NCBI GenBank assembly: GCA_964579735.1
Contig: CAZOHH010000080.1
Span: 1-10,222 of the forward strand
DNA length: 10,222 bases
Source of the DNA: CAILLO01 sp964579735
Lineage (GTDB): Bacteria > Bacillota > Clostridia > Saccharofermentanales > UBA5734
Direction of reading: 5' to 3'
Part shown: positions 1 through 7,964 of the stretch, piece after piece
Numbering within the stretch: the stretch's first letter is position 1
Layout: each line of letters begins with the position of its first letter
The notes under the pieces: generated by a model
Told to the model about the DNA's origin: nothing
Databases searched by the model: none
The model's input: the letters and a program-made list of their open reading frames with translations, nothing else
Made by a program: the position numbers and the translations under genes

Positions 1-1101
1 GAAATCCAGGTCACCCTTCCGCCGTATGTCGTGGCGATGCTCGAGTTGCTGTACGGAATCATGCAGGAGGACACGCAGAGCTACCGCAACCACGCCTTCG
101 ACACGTTCTCGGCCTTGAAGACCGTGGCTGCGGCCGATGCGCGCGAGCACGCCTTCCTCGCATTCGACTCGGCCCTTCGGAAGAGCGAGGCGCTGGACGA
201 TGCGCTCAAGGTGCTGCTGAACAACATCCGGCGCTACCACCGGCGCCTTTCCGAGTTCGCGACGGCCAACGAGGTCCTGAAGGAGCACTTCGACGGGTAC
301 GAGACGCTGGTGAACGAGCGGATCTTCCACCCCATGGTCACGCGGGACTCGGTGCTGCGGTTCCGGCAGCCGGTACTGACCCTACTGGAGCGCATCCTGG
401 ACGACGAGGCGCTGCTTGCGGACATGGTGTCGCAGGGCATGGCGGAGAAGCGTCTGGATGACCCGGAAAGAGGCCTGGAGGACGTGCGGCGGGGACTGCT
501 GTCCATCCGGGACGTGTTCGAGGACGTCGACCGGATCATGCAGGAGATCCAGGCGAAGAACTACGGCTACACGAAGGCCGCAACCGACAAGATGATCTAT
601 CTCGTGAACCAGGACCGGGGCGTGAAGGAGAAGACCGCGCAGATCCTGATGATGTACCCGAAGCTGGACGAGGAGGAGCGGCGGCTCGTCGCGGAGGGGA
701 CGCGCCTGTTCCGGCAGGCTTGGATCGACGAACGGTCCGTGCTGGTGCGCTCGGGAAGGAAGGTCCGTACCGCCGAGGCGCCGCTCAAACTGCGTGCGAA
801 GGAGGAGCGGGGCGAGGAGATGAGTGCGTTCCTTCGGATGGCCGACTCGAAGTATGGGCACCGGAAGGTCGTGGACCGGATGAAGGTCTGGTTCGGGGAG
901 ATGGACGTCGTCGCGTCGGAGGATCTGACCGTCGATCAGGACGAGGATTTCATCCTGCTGCTGCTGGGCGTGCTGAAGGCTGGGGAAGCAAGGGTCTTCT
1001 ACGACGCGGAGTTCCTCGGAGGGACGGTCGAGCGGCAAGGGTACCGGTATCCGCGCGTGAGGTTCGTTCGCCGGAAGGCTAGAGAAGGGACGGGAAAATG
1101 A
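1..1101 (+). CDS. jetA: Wadjet protein JetA (kleisin-like, MksF-type), 5' partial
   Basis: The reading frame is open from the first base of the window, so the first in-frame GTG at 31 is not a trustworthy start and the true start lies upstream. 366 C-terminal residues are visible. The protein is mostly helical and charged, with segments such as NNIRRYHRRL and LKEHFDGYETLV followed by a helical middle. The C-terminal part (about nt 880-1070) looks like a small winged-helix domain. This pattern resembles the JetA/DUF5716 family as I recall it, not the DUF3375 JetA of type I Wadjet. In the family, JetA is the kleisin subunit that bridges the JetC heads and binds JetB. The stop overlaps the jetB start as ATGA, which implies translational coupling. 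Identification leans heavily on the unmistakable jetC and jetD downstream; the Wadjet subtype is not settled. Confidence 0.85.
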   Translation, partial: EIQVTLPPYVVAMLELLYGIMQEDTQSYRNHAFDTFSALKTVAAADAREHAFLAFDSALRKSEALDDALKVLLNNIRRYHRRLSEFATANEVLKEHFDGYETLVNERIFHPMVTRDSVLRFRQPVLTLLERILDDEALLADMVSQGMAEKRLDDPERGLEDVRRGLLSIRDVFEDVDRIMQEIQAKNYGYTKAATDKMIYLVNQDRGVKEKTAQILMMYPKLDEEERRLVAEGTRLFRQAWIDERSVLVRSGRKVRTAEAPLKLRAKEERGEEMSAFLRMADSKYGHRKVVDRMKVWFGEMDVVASEDLTVDQDEDFILLLLGVLKAGEARVFYDAEFLGGTVERQGYRYPRVRFVRRKAREGTGK

Positions 1102-1829
1102 GCGCGAGGATCGGTGAGGACTGGCTGGTCGAATACGACAAGATGGGCGAAGGCGAGCGGAAGCAGTTGGTGCGCTGCATCAACGGGCTTCTGGCCAGGA
1201 CCTTCCTCGTGGCGGACATGGTGGACGAGGGGACCGGTGGCCTGCGTTCGAACCCGGACTATCGGTTGGTCGACCGGCACTTCGAGTGGGCGGAGGCGTA
1301 CCTCGCGGTCGGCGGCTGGACGCTCGCGAAGGACCGGATGCTGGGCGTCATGCACCTGTCCAGCGAATTCGAGTACAACCGGCTTCAGCTGGACGGGATG
1401 ACGACGCTGGTGCTGTACACGCTGCGCCTCCTTTACGATGAAGAGCGCGAGAAGCTGTCCCTGCGGTCGACCGTCGCCCTCACGGTCTGGGACGTCATCG
1501 ACCGGCTCCAGTCGTTCCGGGCCGTCGAGCGCCGGATCACCGACCAGGCCAAGCACGACGCCTTCCGGGTGCTGGCCCGCCACGGCATCGTTTCGCGGAT
1601 CAGTGGGAAATGGCACGAAGCGGACTGCCGGTTCGTGGTCCTGCCGTCGATCCTGCTGGCCGTGCCCAGCGACGCCATCGGCCGCATCTACGCGAGCCTT
1701 CTGGAAAGCGCGCGGGACTCGGACTTGACCGGAACGGGCGGAGGCAGCGGGTTCCTGGACTCGGGACCGGAATCGGAAGTGGAAGCCGAAGCGGACGGCG
1801 TCGCCGGCGCGGACGGGGAGGACCTGTAG
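1098..1829 (+). CDS. jetB: Wadjet protein JetB (KITE-like, MksE-type)
   Basis: This 243-residue protein is the second subunit of the SMC-like motor. In the family, JetB/MksE is a tandem winged-helix (KITE) protein that binds the kleisin JetA. The start ATG overlaps the jetA stop, and a purine-rich GAAGGGACGGG lies just upstream. Residues about 1-200 are a compact alpha/beta domain. Its segments YRLVDRHFEWAEAYL, GWTLAKDRMLGV and LLYDEEREKLSLR resemble DUF6063-type JetB proteins, though DUF4194 was not excluded. The last 37 residues (207-243) differ in character: rich in Gly and Ser, 11 acidic residues and no Lys or Arg, so probably a disordered acidic tail. The stop codon abuts the jetC start with no spacer. 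Confidence 0.85.
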   Translation: MSARIGEDWLVEYDKMGEGERKQLVRCINGLLARTFLVADMVDEGTGGLRSNPDYRLVDRHFEWAEAYLAVGGWTLAKDRMLGVMHLSSEFEYNRLQLDGMTTLVLYTLRLLYDEEREKLSLRSTVALTVWDVIDRLQSFRAVERRITDQAKHDAFRVLARHGIVSRISGKWHEADCRFVVLPSILLAVPSDAIGRIYASLLESARDSDLTGTGGGSGFLDSGPESEVEAEADGVAGADGEDL

Positions 1830-4800
1830 ATGAAGTGGCTGCGGCGCATGCTGCTGGTGAACTGGCACTACTACGACCTCGAGTGGGTGGAATTCGACCG
1901 GATCAACTTCCTGACCGGCAAGACCGGCTCCGGCAAGTCGACGCTGGTGGACGCGCTCCAGATCGTCCTGCTCGGTGACACGAACGGGTTGACCTTCTTC
2001 AACAAGGCGGCCAACGACCGCTCCCGGCGCCAGCTCAAGGGGTATCTGCGCGGCGAGTACGCCGACGACGGCGGCACGGGCTATCTCGTGGTCCGCGGCG
2101 CGAACGACGAGCCTTTCTCGAGCTACATCGCCTGCGAGTTCGAGGACGACGATCGCAAGACGTTCTTCACGATGGGCGTCGCCTTCGACTGCAACTACAC
2201 GGCGACCGACGAACACACGTTCTTCATCCTCAAGGACCGAATCCCCGACAACGGGTTCATCGTCCGGAACGCCCCGATGCCCATCAAGGACCTGAAGGGC
2301 TGGCTCAAGAGAACCTACGCACACAAGGACTTCGACGTCTGCGCGACCGCCCAGGAGTACCGGCAGAAGATCCTGAGCCACTTCGGACCGCTGGGCGAGC
2401 GCTTCTTCACGCTGCTGAGGAAGGCCGTGTCCTTCAGCCCGATCATCGACATCGAGGGGTTCATCACCCAGAACCTCTGCGACGTCCGGAAACCGCCCGA
2501 CCTCGGGGCCATGCAGGACCACATCCGGCAGTACAAGCGCCTCGAGCGGGAGGCGGAGGTCATGCAGGCGCAGATCGTGAAATTGGAGCTCGTGGCGAAG
2601 GTCCACGCGGAGCTGGCGGAGGCGCGGGAACGCCGGAAACTATACGCCTACCTGCTGCACCGCGCGGACGTGGAGCGCCTGGTGCGCGAGGACGCGAGAC
2701 TGCGGAAGGAGCTCGAGGCGGCGCGGTCGCGCCTTTCCTCGGACGAAGCGGAAGAGCTTCGGCTCGCCGGGGAGGCGACCCGCTTCGGGCAGGAACGCGA
2801 CGCGCTCTACGACGAACGCGCACGAAGCACGGTGCAGCAGAAGTTCAAGTCGCTGGAGGCGGAGCGGGACGAGACGACGGCCCGCATCGCGGCGCTGGAG
2901 CAGTCGGTCGTCGAGGTGGCGAACGCGCTCGTCCAGTACGGGCTGACCTGGCGAAAGTCGGCGGAGGACCTCGCGGGACTGGCCGCCGAGGCCGGCGGGG
3001 CAGGTACACCTGGCGAGCCCGGCTCGTCCGGCGCGGTCGGCGAGACCGGTGCATCCGACGAGGACAGGGCTGCGGTGGCGGCCGCGGAAGCGCTGCGCGC
3101 CGTCGCAGAACACCTTCTGGACGTCCGGCCCGGCAACGTGGGCTCGCTGGACGCCACGGGGTTCGCCGCGTTCCGGCTGGCCGCGACGGAGTTCGGGCGG
3201 CAGCACAGTCTGCTCGGAGGACGGCTGGACCAGCGCCTGCGGGAACGCCGGGCCGCGCTCGCGGACTGCGATGGACAATTGACGCTGCTGCGAAACCGGA
3301 TCAAGCCCTTCGACGCCGGCGTATTGCGGCTGAAGGACGTGCTCGAACGGGAGCTCGCCCGGGAGCAAGGCCGGCCGGTCCGCGTGGACGTGCTGGCGGA
3401 CTGCCTCGAGATCTCCGACCCCCGCTGGACGAACGTGGTCGAAGGGTATCTCTCCAAGCAGAAACAGTACCTGCTGGTCGAAACGGGGTGCTTCGTGCCG
3501 GCCCTGCGCATCGCGGAGCGGCTGCGCAGGGAAGAGGGGCTGCACGACATCGGCCTGGTCGACGGCGAGAAGGTTCTCCAGTCCGCGCCACCGCGTTTGC
3601 CAGGGAGTCTGGCCGAGTCGGTCGAAGCGACGGACCCGCAGGCGCGCGCCTACGTGGACTTCCTGCTGGGACGGCTGATCCGATGCGACCGCGTCGAGGA
3701 CCTGCGGCAGCACGAGCGTGCCGTGACCGACACAGGAATGCTGTACCAGGGGTTCGTGGCTTCGCCGATCCACCCCCGCCTGTGGGAGCGCCCGCTGATC
3801 GGAGCGAGGTCCGTGGAACGACAGATCGAGCGTCTGGAACGGATGCGCCCGGCACTGGAGTCCGCCCTTGTGCGGGCGCTGGAATGGACGTCCCGATTCG
3901 CGACGGTCCGGGCGGTGCAATCCGTGTCGGAGAACGAGGCGGGGCACTATCAGGAGAAGCTGCGCGACGCGGAAGTGCTTCCGAGCCTTCGAGACCGGCT
4001 TGCGGCGGTGCGGGAGGAGCTCCGGCACCTCGACCTGACCTGGTTGAACCAGATCACCGAGCGCATCCTGGCCCTGGAGAAGACCCTCGAAACGGCGCAG
4101 ACCCAGGCGCGGGCCGTATCGGGCCGGATCGGGGAGCAGCGACAGCGGATCCGCGACTTCACGGAGACGTCGATTCCACAGGTCGAGGGCGAGACGCGCA
4201 CTGCGTCCGCGCGGCTGGAACGCGAGTACGCGAAGGCCTGGCGGGACGCGGTCGGGGAGGTGCGTTTCCAGGAGGAACTCGCGGCCAAGGGGACGCCGGA
4301 GCGCGTCCTCAGCGACTACCGGTCGCAGGCGGGCATGCGGGATAGTCAGCTCGAGTCTGCGCAGCAGCGGCTGACCAACCTGCGGGCGGAGTTCAACCGA
4401 GACTACCAGGCGAGCTTCGACGTCGCGAGCGAGGAGAACGTGAAATACGATTCGCTGCTCGGCTCCCTTCGGGAACAGAAGCTCCCCGAATACGGCGACC
4501 GGATCCGGAAGGCGAGGGATATGGCCTACGAGCAGTTCATGAGCCAGTTCCTGAACGAGCTCAAGATGTCGATCGACGACGTCCAGGAGCGGATCCGGGT
4601 GCTGAACCGCGCCCTCAAGGACTATCGCTGGGGAACGGACCAGTACAGCTTCCAGGTCCAGCCGAACCTGGAATACCGCCATTTCTACGACATGATCATG
4701 GACCCGGACCTCATGGAGGGGAACAACATCATGTCCGCATCCTTCCGGGCGCGCCACCAGAAGTCGATCGAGGAGCTGTTCGGGCACCTCGAGAGCACCG

Positions 4801-5285
4801 ACACCGCCGTCGGGGCGGATGCGCGTGCGGAGATGGAGCGGAACATCCGGCTCTTCACCGACTTCAAGACCTACCTCCGGTTCGACATGCTGTCGACCGA
4901 CGACCAGAACCAGAGCCAACGCCTGTCGCGCACGCTCATGAAGAAGTCGGGCGGCGAGACGCAGACCCCGTTCTACGTCGCCATGCTGGCCTCCTTCGCG
5001 CAGCTCTACCACCTCGGCGACCGCAAATGGAACTGCATCCGGCTCATCGTCTTCGACGAGGCCTTCAGCAAGATGGACGGCGAACGCATCCGGGAGAGCC
5101 TGCAGATGCTGTCGCGCAACGGCTTCCAGTGCATCCTGTCGGCGCCGCCGGAGAAGATCGGCGACATCGCGCCGCTGGTGGACCGCAACCTCGCCGTCAT
5201 CCGCAAGGGGCAGTCCTCCTCGGTGCACGCCTTCGACCCGCGCCATCTCGACGCGGAAGTCGCCGAATCGCTCGAGGAAGGCTAG
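1830..5285 (+). CDS. jetC: Wadjet SMC-like ATPase JetC (MksB-type)
   Basis: This 1151-residue protein is the motor ATPase of the complex. The N-terminal half-head has Walker A GKTGSGKST at residues 30-38. The C-terminal half-head has the ABC signature SGGE at 1040-1043 and Walker B LIVFDEAF with D1076 and E1077. Heptad-like charged coiled-coil arms lie between about 250-480 and 690-930. They flank a globular hinge-like region at about 520-680 containing DPRWTNVVEGYLSKQKQYLL. This head-arm-hinge-arm-head order is that of SMC/MukB/MksB proteins. Residues 389-409 form seven consecutive Gly-X-Y triplets, an uncommon collagen-like insert in the first arm. GGGGAGG eight bases before the ATG is a good ribosome site within the jetB end. 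All ATPase motifs look intact, so the protein is probably active. Confidence 0.96.
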   Translation: MKWLRRMLLVNWHYYDLEWVEFDRINFLTGKTGSGKSTLVDALQIVLLGDTNGLTFFNKAANDRSRRQLKGYLRGEYADDGGTGYLVVRGANDEPFSSYIACEFEDDDRKTFFTMGVAFDCNYTATDEHTFFILKDRIPDNGFIVRNAPMPIKDLKGWLKRTYAHKDFDVCATAQEYRQKILSHFGPLGERFFTLLRKAVSFSPIIDIEGFITQNLCDVRKPPDLGAMQDHIRQYKRLEREAEVMQAQIVKLELVAKVHAELAEARERRKLYAYLLHRADVERLVREDARLRKELEAARSRLSSDEAEELRLAGEATRFGQERDALYDERARSTVQQKFKSLEAERDETTARIAALEQSVVEVANALVQYGLTWRKSAEDLAGLAAEAGGAGTPGEPGSSGAVGETGASDEDRAAVAAAEALRAVAEHLLDVRPGNVGSLDATGFAAFRLAATEFGRQHSLLGGRLDQRLRERRAALADCDGQLTLLRNRIKPFDAGVLRLKDVLERELAREQGRPVRVDVLADCLEISDPRWTNVVEGYLSKQKQYLLVETGCFVPALRIAERLRREEGLHDIGLVDGEKVLQSAPPRLPGSLAESVEATDPQARAYVDFLLGRLIRCDRVEDLRQHERAVTDTGMLYQGFVASPIHPRLWERPLIGARSVERQIERLERMRPALESALVRALEWTSRFATVRAVQSVSENEAGHYQEKLRDAEVLPSLRDRLAAVREELRHLDLTWLNQITERILALEKTLETAQTQARAVSGRIGEQRQRIRDFTETSIPQVEGETRTASARLEREYAKAWRDAVGEVRFQEELAAKGTPERVLSDYRSQAGMRDSQLESAQQRLTNLRAEFNRDYQASFDVASEENVKYDSLLGSLREQKLPEYGDRIRKARDMAYEQFMSQFLNELKMSIDDVQERIRVLNRALKDYRWGTDQYSFQVQPNLEYRHFYDMIMDPDLMEGNNIMSASFRARHQKSIEELFGHLESTDTAVGADARAEMERNIRLFTDFKTYLRFDMLSTDDQNQSQRLSRTLMKKSGGETQTPFYVAMLASFAQLYHLGDRKWNCIRLIVFDEAFSKMDGERIRESLQMLSRNGFQCILSAPPEKIGDIAPLVDRNLAVIRKGQSSSVHAFDPRHLDAEVAESLEEG

Positions 5286-5295
5286 GGGGAAACGC

Positions 5296-6615
5296 ATGGA
5301 CCGCCACAAACTGATCCTGGAACGGCTTCTGCACAAGTACGAGGACAGCGCGCACGCGCGTGGAGATACGGAAACGGGCCGCCGCGTACTACTGCGGTTC
5401 GGTCCGCGGTCGACCGACGTGAAGGAATACGTCGTCGAGGACTACGACGGTCGGGAGGCATTCCACGAGGCCGTGAGGGAACTCGCGGCGCAAGGCCTGG
5501 TCGGCTGCGAATGGGAGCGGGGCAGCGACCGCGGCGTCCTGTCGCGCGTCTGGCTGGTGCTGGAGTCCATCGAGGCGGCGTATGGCGTTGCAGGGCTGAA
5601 CCCGCGCGCGCAGGCCGTCGATCGGGTCCTGCGATGTCTCGCGGACGCGCTTGGCGAACTCGAGGAGGGAAGTGCCGCCTGGGTGCGGGTGGCGCTGTTG
5701 GACATCTCGGAACGGATCGGCCGGAACCGCAGACTATCGCCCTCCCTGCCCGAGGAGCCCGAACTTGCGGTGGCCGTGATCGACGCTCTGCGCGCACTGG
5801 CGCGGCCGGACTTCGTAGAGGTCAGCCAGCGGATCTTCAGCGTGCGGGTCTACCGGGACTCCAAGTTCTTCGAGCGGAAGGTCCGGTCGCGACTTCTACC
5901 GTTCCTGCGCCGCTACGGGCCGTGGAAGGATTCGATTGACGAGGAGGAGAGACCCGACGACGACGTCCTGCTGGCTCAGGCGGGACTGTTCAAGAACCCG
6001 GAGGTCCTGGAATTCCGTGGCCCGGTGCGGCTCCGGTTCGAGGGCGGCGAGACCGACTGCACTCCGCTGTTGCGCGGTGCGACGCTGAGCAGCGCCATGG
6101 TGCCGATTCTCCAGGGAATAGAGGCGTCCCGTGTGCGGCACGTTCTTTTCATCGAGAACCGCACCAACTACGAGGACCGGATCCAGCAGGTATACCGCGA
6201 AGTCGAACGAGAAGTCGACCGCGAAGGTGAACTGGTCGTCTACCATGGCGGGTTCCTCAGCCGAAGACGCGCGCGGTTCTTTTCGATGCTCGCCGAGTCG
6301 CTGCCGAAGGACTGTCTCATCGAACATTGGGGGGACATCGACCTCGGCGGCCTCCACATCCTGCTGGAACTCCGGAAAGTCGTTGCGCCTCGCAAGGTGT
6401 GCGCATGGAGGATGGACCGCGCGACCCTGGTGGAAATGCGAGCACATGCCGTCACGTTCGATGCCGCCTACCGGAAGCGTCTTGAAAAGGCACTGGAGAG
6501 CTCGGACGTCCTGTTGAACGAAGATGTCGCGGACGTCGTCCGGTGCATGCTGGAGACCGGGCTGCGGCTGGAGCAGGAAGCGCTGATTCTACACCCACGC
6601 GCATCGTCTGAACTG
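5296..6615 (+). CDS. jetD: Wadjet Toprim nuclease JetD (MksG-type), 3' end in gap
   Basis: JetD is the effector that cuts circular DNA presented by the JetABC motor. 440 residues are visible before the N run. The first 200 or so are a helical, winged-helix-like arm region. The rest is a Toprim domain of the DUF2220/JetD C-terminal type. The Toprim glutamate is E287 in VLFIENRTNYEDRI, and the acidic DxD motif is D347/D349 in HWGDIDLGGLHILLELR. Between them, VVYHGGFLSRRRARFF is also typical of the family. Known JetD proteins are about 400 residues and end shortly after a segment like GLRLEQEALIL, seen here close to the gap. The stop is therefore probably just inside the Ns. The frame read through the gap is meaningless. 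The ATG is preceded by AGGGGG, ten bases after the jetC stop. Confidence 0.93.
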
Positions 6616-6715
6616 NNNNNNNNNNNNNNNNNNNNNNNNNNNNNNNNNNNNNNNNNNNNNNNNNNNNNNNNNNNNNNNNNNNNNNNNNNNNNNNNNNNNN
6701 NNNNNNNNNNNNNNN
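6616..6715. other. assembly gap (100 N)
   Basis: A run of exactly 100 unknown bases, a common placeholder for a scaffold gap of unknown size. It must contain the jetD stop and the first half of the HD-domain gene that resumes at 6716. HD proteins of this kind are near 200 residues and only 113 are visible, so about 250 bases or more are expected. The real gap is probably larger than drawn. Confidence 0.97.
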
Positions 6716-7057
6716 GACCGGGTCGCGGACCTCGTCTGTGCGGAGAGTGAGGATAAGCGCAAGGAAAGGTCGGCCGCCGACACCTGGAAGGAGCGCAAGC
6801 AGCAGACGGTCGACGAACTGCAGCAGGAAACCCGCATCGCGGTCAAGATGATCGCCCTGGGCGACAAGCTCTCGAACATCCGAGCCATCAACCGGGACTT
6901 CCTGGCCTTGGGCGACCTCCTCTGGGAACGGTTCAACCAGAAGGACCCGTCGCAGCACGGCTGGTACTACCGCTCCGTCGCCGACGCGACCCGCGAACTG
7001 TCCGCCCATCCCGCCTGGCAGGAATACGACGAGCTGGTTAGGAAGACCTTCGGCTGA
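6716..7057 (+). CDS. HD-domain hydrolase, C-terminal part (5' end in gap)
   Basis: The frame is open from the first base after the Ns to a TGA at 7057, giving 113 residues starting DRVADLVCAESEDK. An internal ATG at 6848 is not the start, because coding character clearly runs upstream of it. ALGDKLSNIRAI corresponds to the RelA/SpoT hydrolase motif LADRLHNMRT, whose Asp (codon at 6863) is a metal ligand. The end, with WERFNQKDPSQHGWYYRSVADATREL, matches small stand-alone HD_4-type proteins as I recall them. Such enzymes are metal-dependent phosphohydrolases, some acting on (p)ppGpp or related nucleotides; the substrate here is unknown. The HD motif itself would lie in the missing half. It lies directly after jetD on the same strand, but a shared transcript cannot be shown across the gap. 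Confidence 0.8.
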   Translation, partial: DRVADLVCAESEDKRKERSAADTWKERKQQTVDELQQETRIAVKMIALGDKLSNIRAINRDFLALGDLLWERFNQKDPSQHGWYYRSVADATRELSAHPAWQEYDELVRKTFG

Positions 7058-7076
7058 GTCGAAAGGAACTTCGGAC

Positions 7077-7105
7077 TTGTGTTTTCAGGTTCGCGATGCT
7101 AGACT
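7077..7105 (+). promoter_or_regulatory. sigma70-type extended -10 promoter for the AbiE-like operon
   Basis: TTGTGT (7077-7082), a 17-base spacer, then TAGACT (7100-7105) with the extended -10 TG at 7097-7098. Predicted transcription starts near 7112. It lies in the only AT-rich non-coding stretch of the region and points into the two-gene cassette. It is a pattern call only. Confidence 0.5.
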
Positions 7106-7110
7106 TTCCA

Positions 7111-7154
7111 TAGATACAAATGTCAAAAAAGCAAATAATTGACAAATGTATCTA
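7111..7154. repeat. imperfect inverted repeat, likely operator of the AbiE-like operon
   Basis: The left arm TAGATACAAATGTCAA (7111-7126) and the right arm TTGACAAATGTATCTA (7139-7154) pair at 14 of 16 positions around a 12-base spacer. Both arms also share ACAAATGT in the same orientation. The repeat starts at the predicted transcription start and ends one base before the ribosome site of the antitoxin gene. AbiEi-type antitoxins are known to bind inverted repeats in their own promoters, so self-repression is likely. As RNA, the same arms could also form a leader hairpin. Confidence 0.65.
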
Positions 7155-7155
7155 C

Positions 7156-7160
7156 GGAGG
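7156..7160 (+). promoter_or_regulatory. Shine-Dalgarno site fixing the antitoxin start
   Basis: GGAGG, seven bases before ATG 7168. It favours this start over the in-frame ATG at 7120, which lies inside the inverted repeat's left arm and has no ribosome site. Confidence 0.8.
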
Positions 7161-7167
7161 TGTACGC

Positions 7168-7953
7168 ATGCGCAACCGACTTCAAATTGCACCGCTGACC
7201 GAGCGCTTCCGAACACAGACCCATGTCACAAGACGCGAGCTCAAGCAGTTCTACCGCTCGATGAATCCGACCCTGCAGGAGACGACGTTCCGCTGGATGA
7301 TTATGGACCTGGTCTCATGTGGGCTGCTCGCTCCTGCCGAGCGCGGCTTGTTCTACACGAATTGGAAACATGCGCCAACCGAAGGAATCGAAGTCCAGAA
7401 GCCGAGCCCCTACGGGTCCTATGAACCGGTTGCATCGGTCGACTTGCTCGACATCGCAAATGGCTTCCGGAATCGATTTTCCGAACTGGAGTATTGCATC
7501 TGGGATACGCGTTGGTTGAACGAGTTCATGCTCCACCAACCGGCTCGGTTCTTCACACTTTTCGAATGCGAAAGGGTTGGACTCCAGACCGCCTTCGAGC
7601 ATCTCCGGTCCAGGAGACCTCACGTCTTTCTGGAGCCCACGGCGTCCGATCTATCGAACTACGTCTATGAGAATTCCGACAGCATCGTCGTACGTCGTCT
7701 CGTTTCGCAGGCGCCACTTTCGCGTGGCAAGACGCTCCACTTTCCCAAACTAGAAAAAGTCCTGGTGGACCTCGTCGCCGACGATGACCTATACTATGCA
7801 TATCAAGGCGCAGAACTGGATCGGATCTTCTCGTCTGCCATTCGTTCGTATTGGATTTCAGAGCCCACTCTGAAACGCTATTCCAATCGACGGTCCTGCA
7901 GCGAGAAGGTGTCGCAGATACTGGAAAGGAACCACCTCCTCGAACATTCCTAG
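7168..7953 (+). CDS. AbiEi-like / DUF6577-type winged-helix antitoxin
   Basis: This 261-residue protein has a predicted winged-helix DNA-binding domain at about residues 10-60 (VTRRELKQFY, then TTFRWMIMDLVSCGLL and a GLFYT wing). The body includes YCIWDTRWLNEFMLHQPARF, RRLVSQAPLSRG and FPKLEKVLVDLVADDD. These are the kind of motifs seen in proteins encoded before AbiEii toxins (DUF6577, from memory) and resemble the C-terminal half of AbiEi. In AbiE systems this protein neutralises the toxin without a stable complex and represses its own promoter. The ATG at 7168 is chosen for its GGAGG site. Base composition is lower in GC than the Wadjet genes (29 of 60 in 7741-7800). It is followed after 11 bases by the toxin gene, whose ribosome site overlaps this stop codon. 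Confidence 0.75.
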   Translation: MRNRLQIAPLTERFRTQTHVTRRELKQFYRSMNPTLQETTFRWMIMDLVSCGLLAPAERGLFYTNWKHAPTEGIEVQKPSPYGSYEPVASVDLLDIANGFRNRFSELEYCIWDTRWLNEFMLHQPARFFTLFECERVGLQTAFEHLRSRRPHVFLEPTASDLSNYVYENSDSIVVRRLVSQAPLSRGKTLHFPKLEKVLVDLVADDDLYYAYQGAELDRIFSSAIRSYWISEPTLKRYSNRRSCSEKVSQILERNHLLEHS

Positions 7954-7957
7954 GAGG
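7952..7957 (+). promoter_or_regulatory. Shine-Dalgarno site overlapping the antitoxin stop
   Basis: AGGAGG overlaps the TAG stop (7951-7953) of the upstream gene and lies seven bases before GTG 7965. It fixes the toxin start and suggests translational coupling of the pair. Confidence 0.8.
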
Positions 7958-7964
7958 TGTCGCT

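Noticed and set aside
999..2606. A 535-codon open frame on the minus strand opposite jetA, jetB and jetC
   Set aside because: Same cause: a shadow of three convincing + strand genes, with no domain or ribosome site seen.
2640..5336. An 898-codon open frame on the minus strand opposite jetC and the start of jetD
   Set aside because: It is rich in His, Arg, Leu and Val with no recognisable domain. It mirrors a strongly biased GC-rich coding sequence whose + strand product has all SMC motifs.
6716..6750. Continuation of the jetD frame through the N gap to a stop at 6750
   Set aside because: The frame across a gap of unknown length is meaningless, and the codons after the gap fit the HD protein in a different frame.
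7058..7088. Possible terminator after the HD gene (GTC-GAA pairing with TTC-GAC, then a T-rich stretch)
   Set aside because: The stem has only six pairs with a bulge, the T-rich tract is interrupted, and the site overlaps the predicted -35 element.
7139..7144. TTGACA as a -35 element
   Set aside because: No acceptable -10 lies 16-18 bases downstream, and the hexamer is part of the inverted repeat's right arm.
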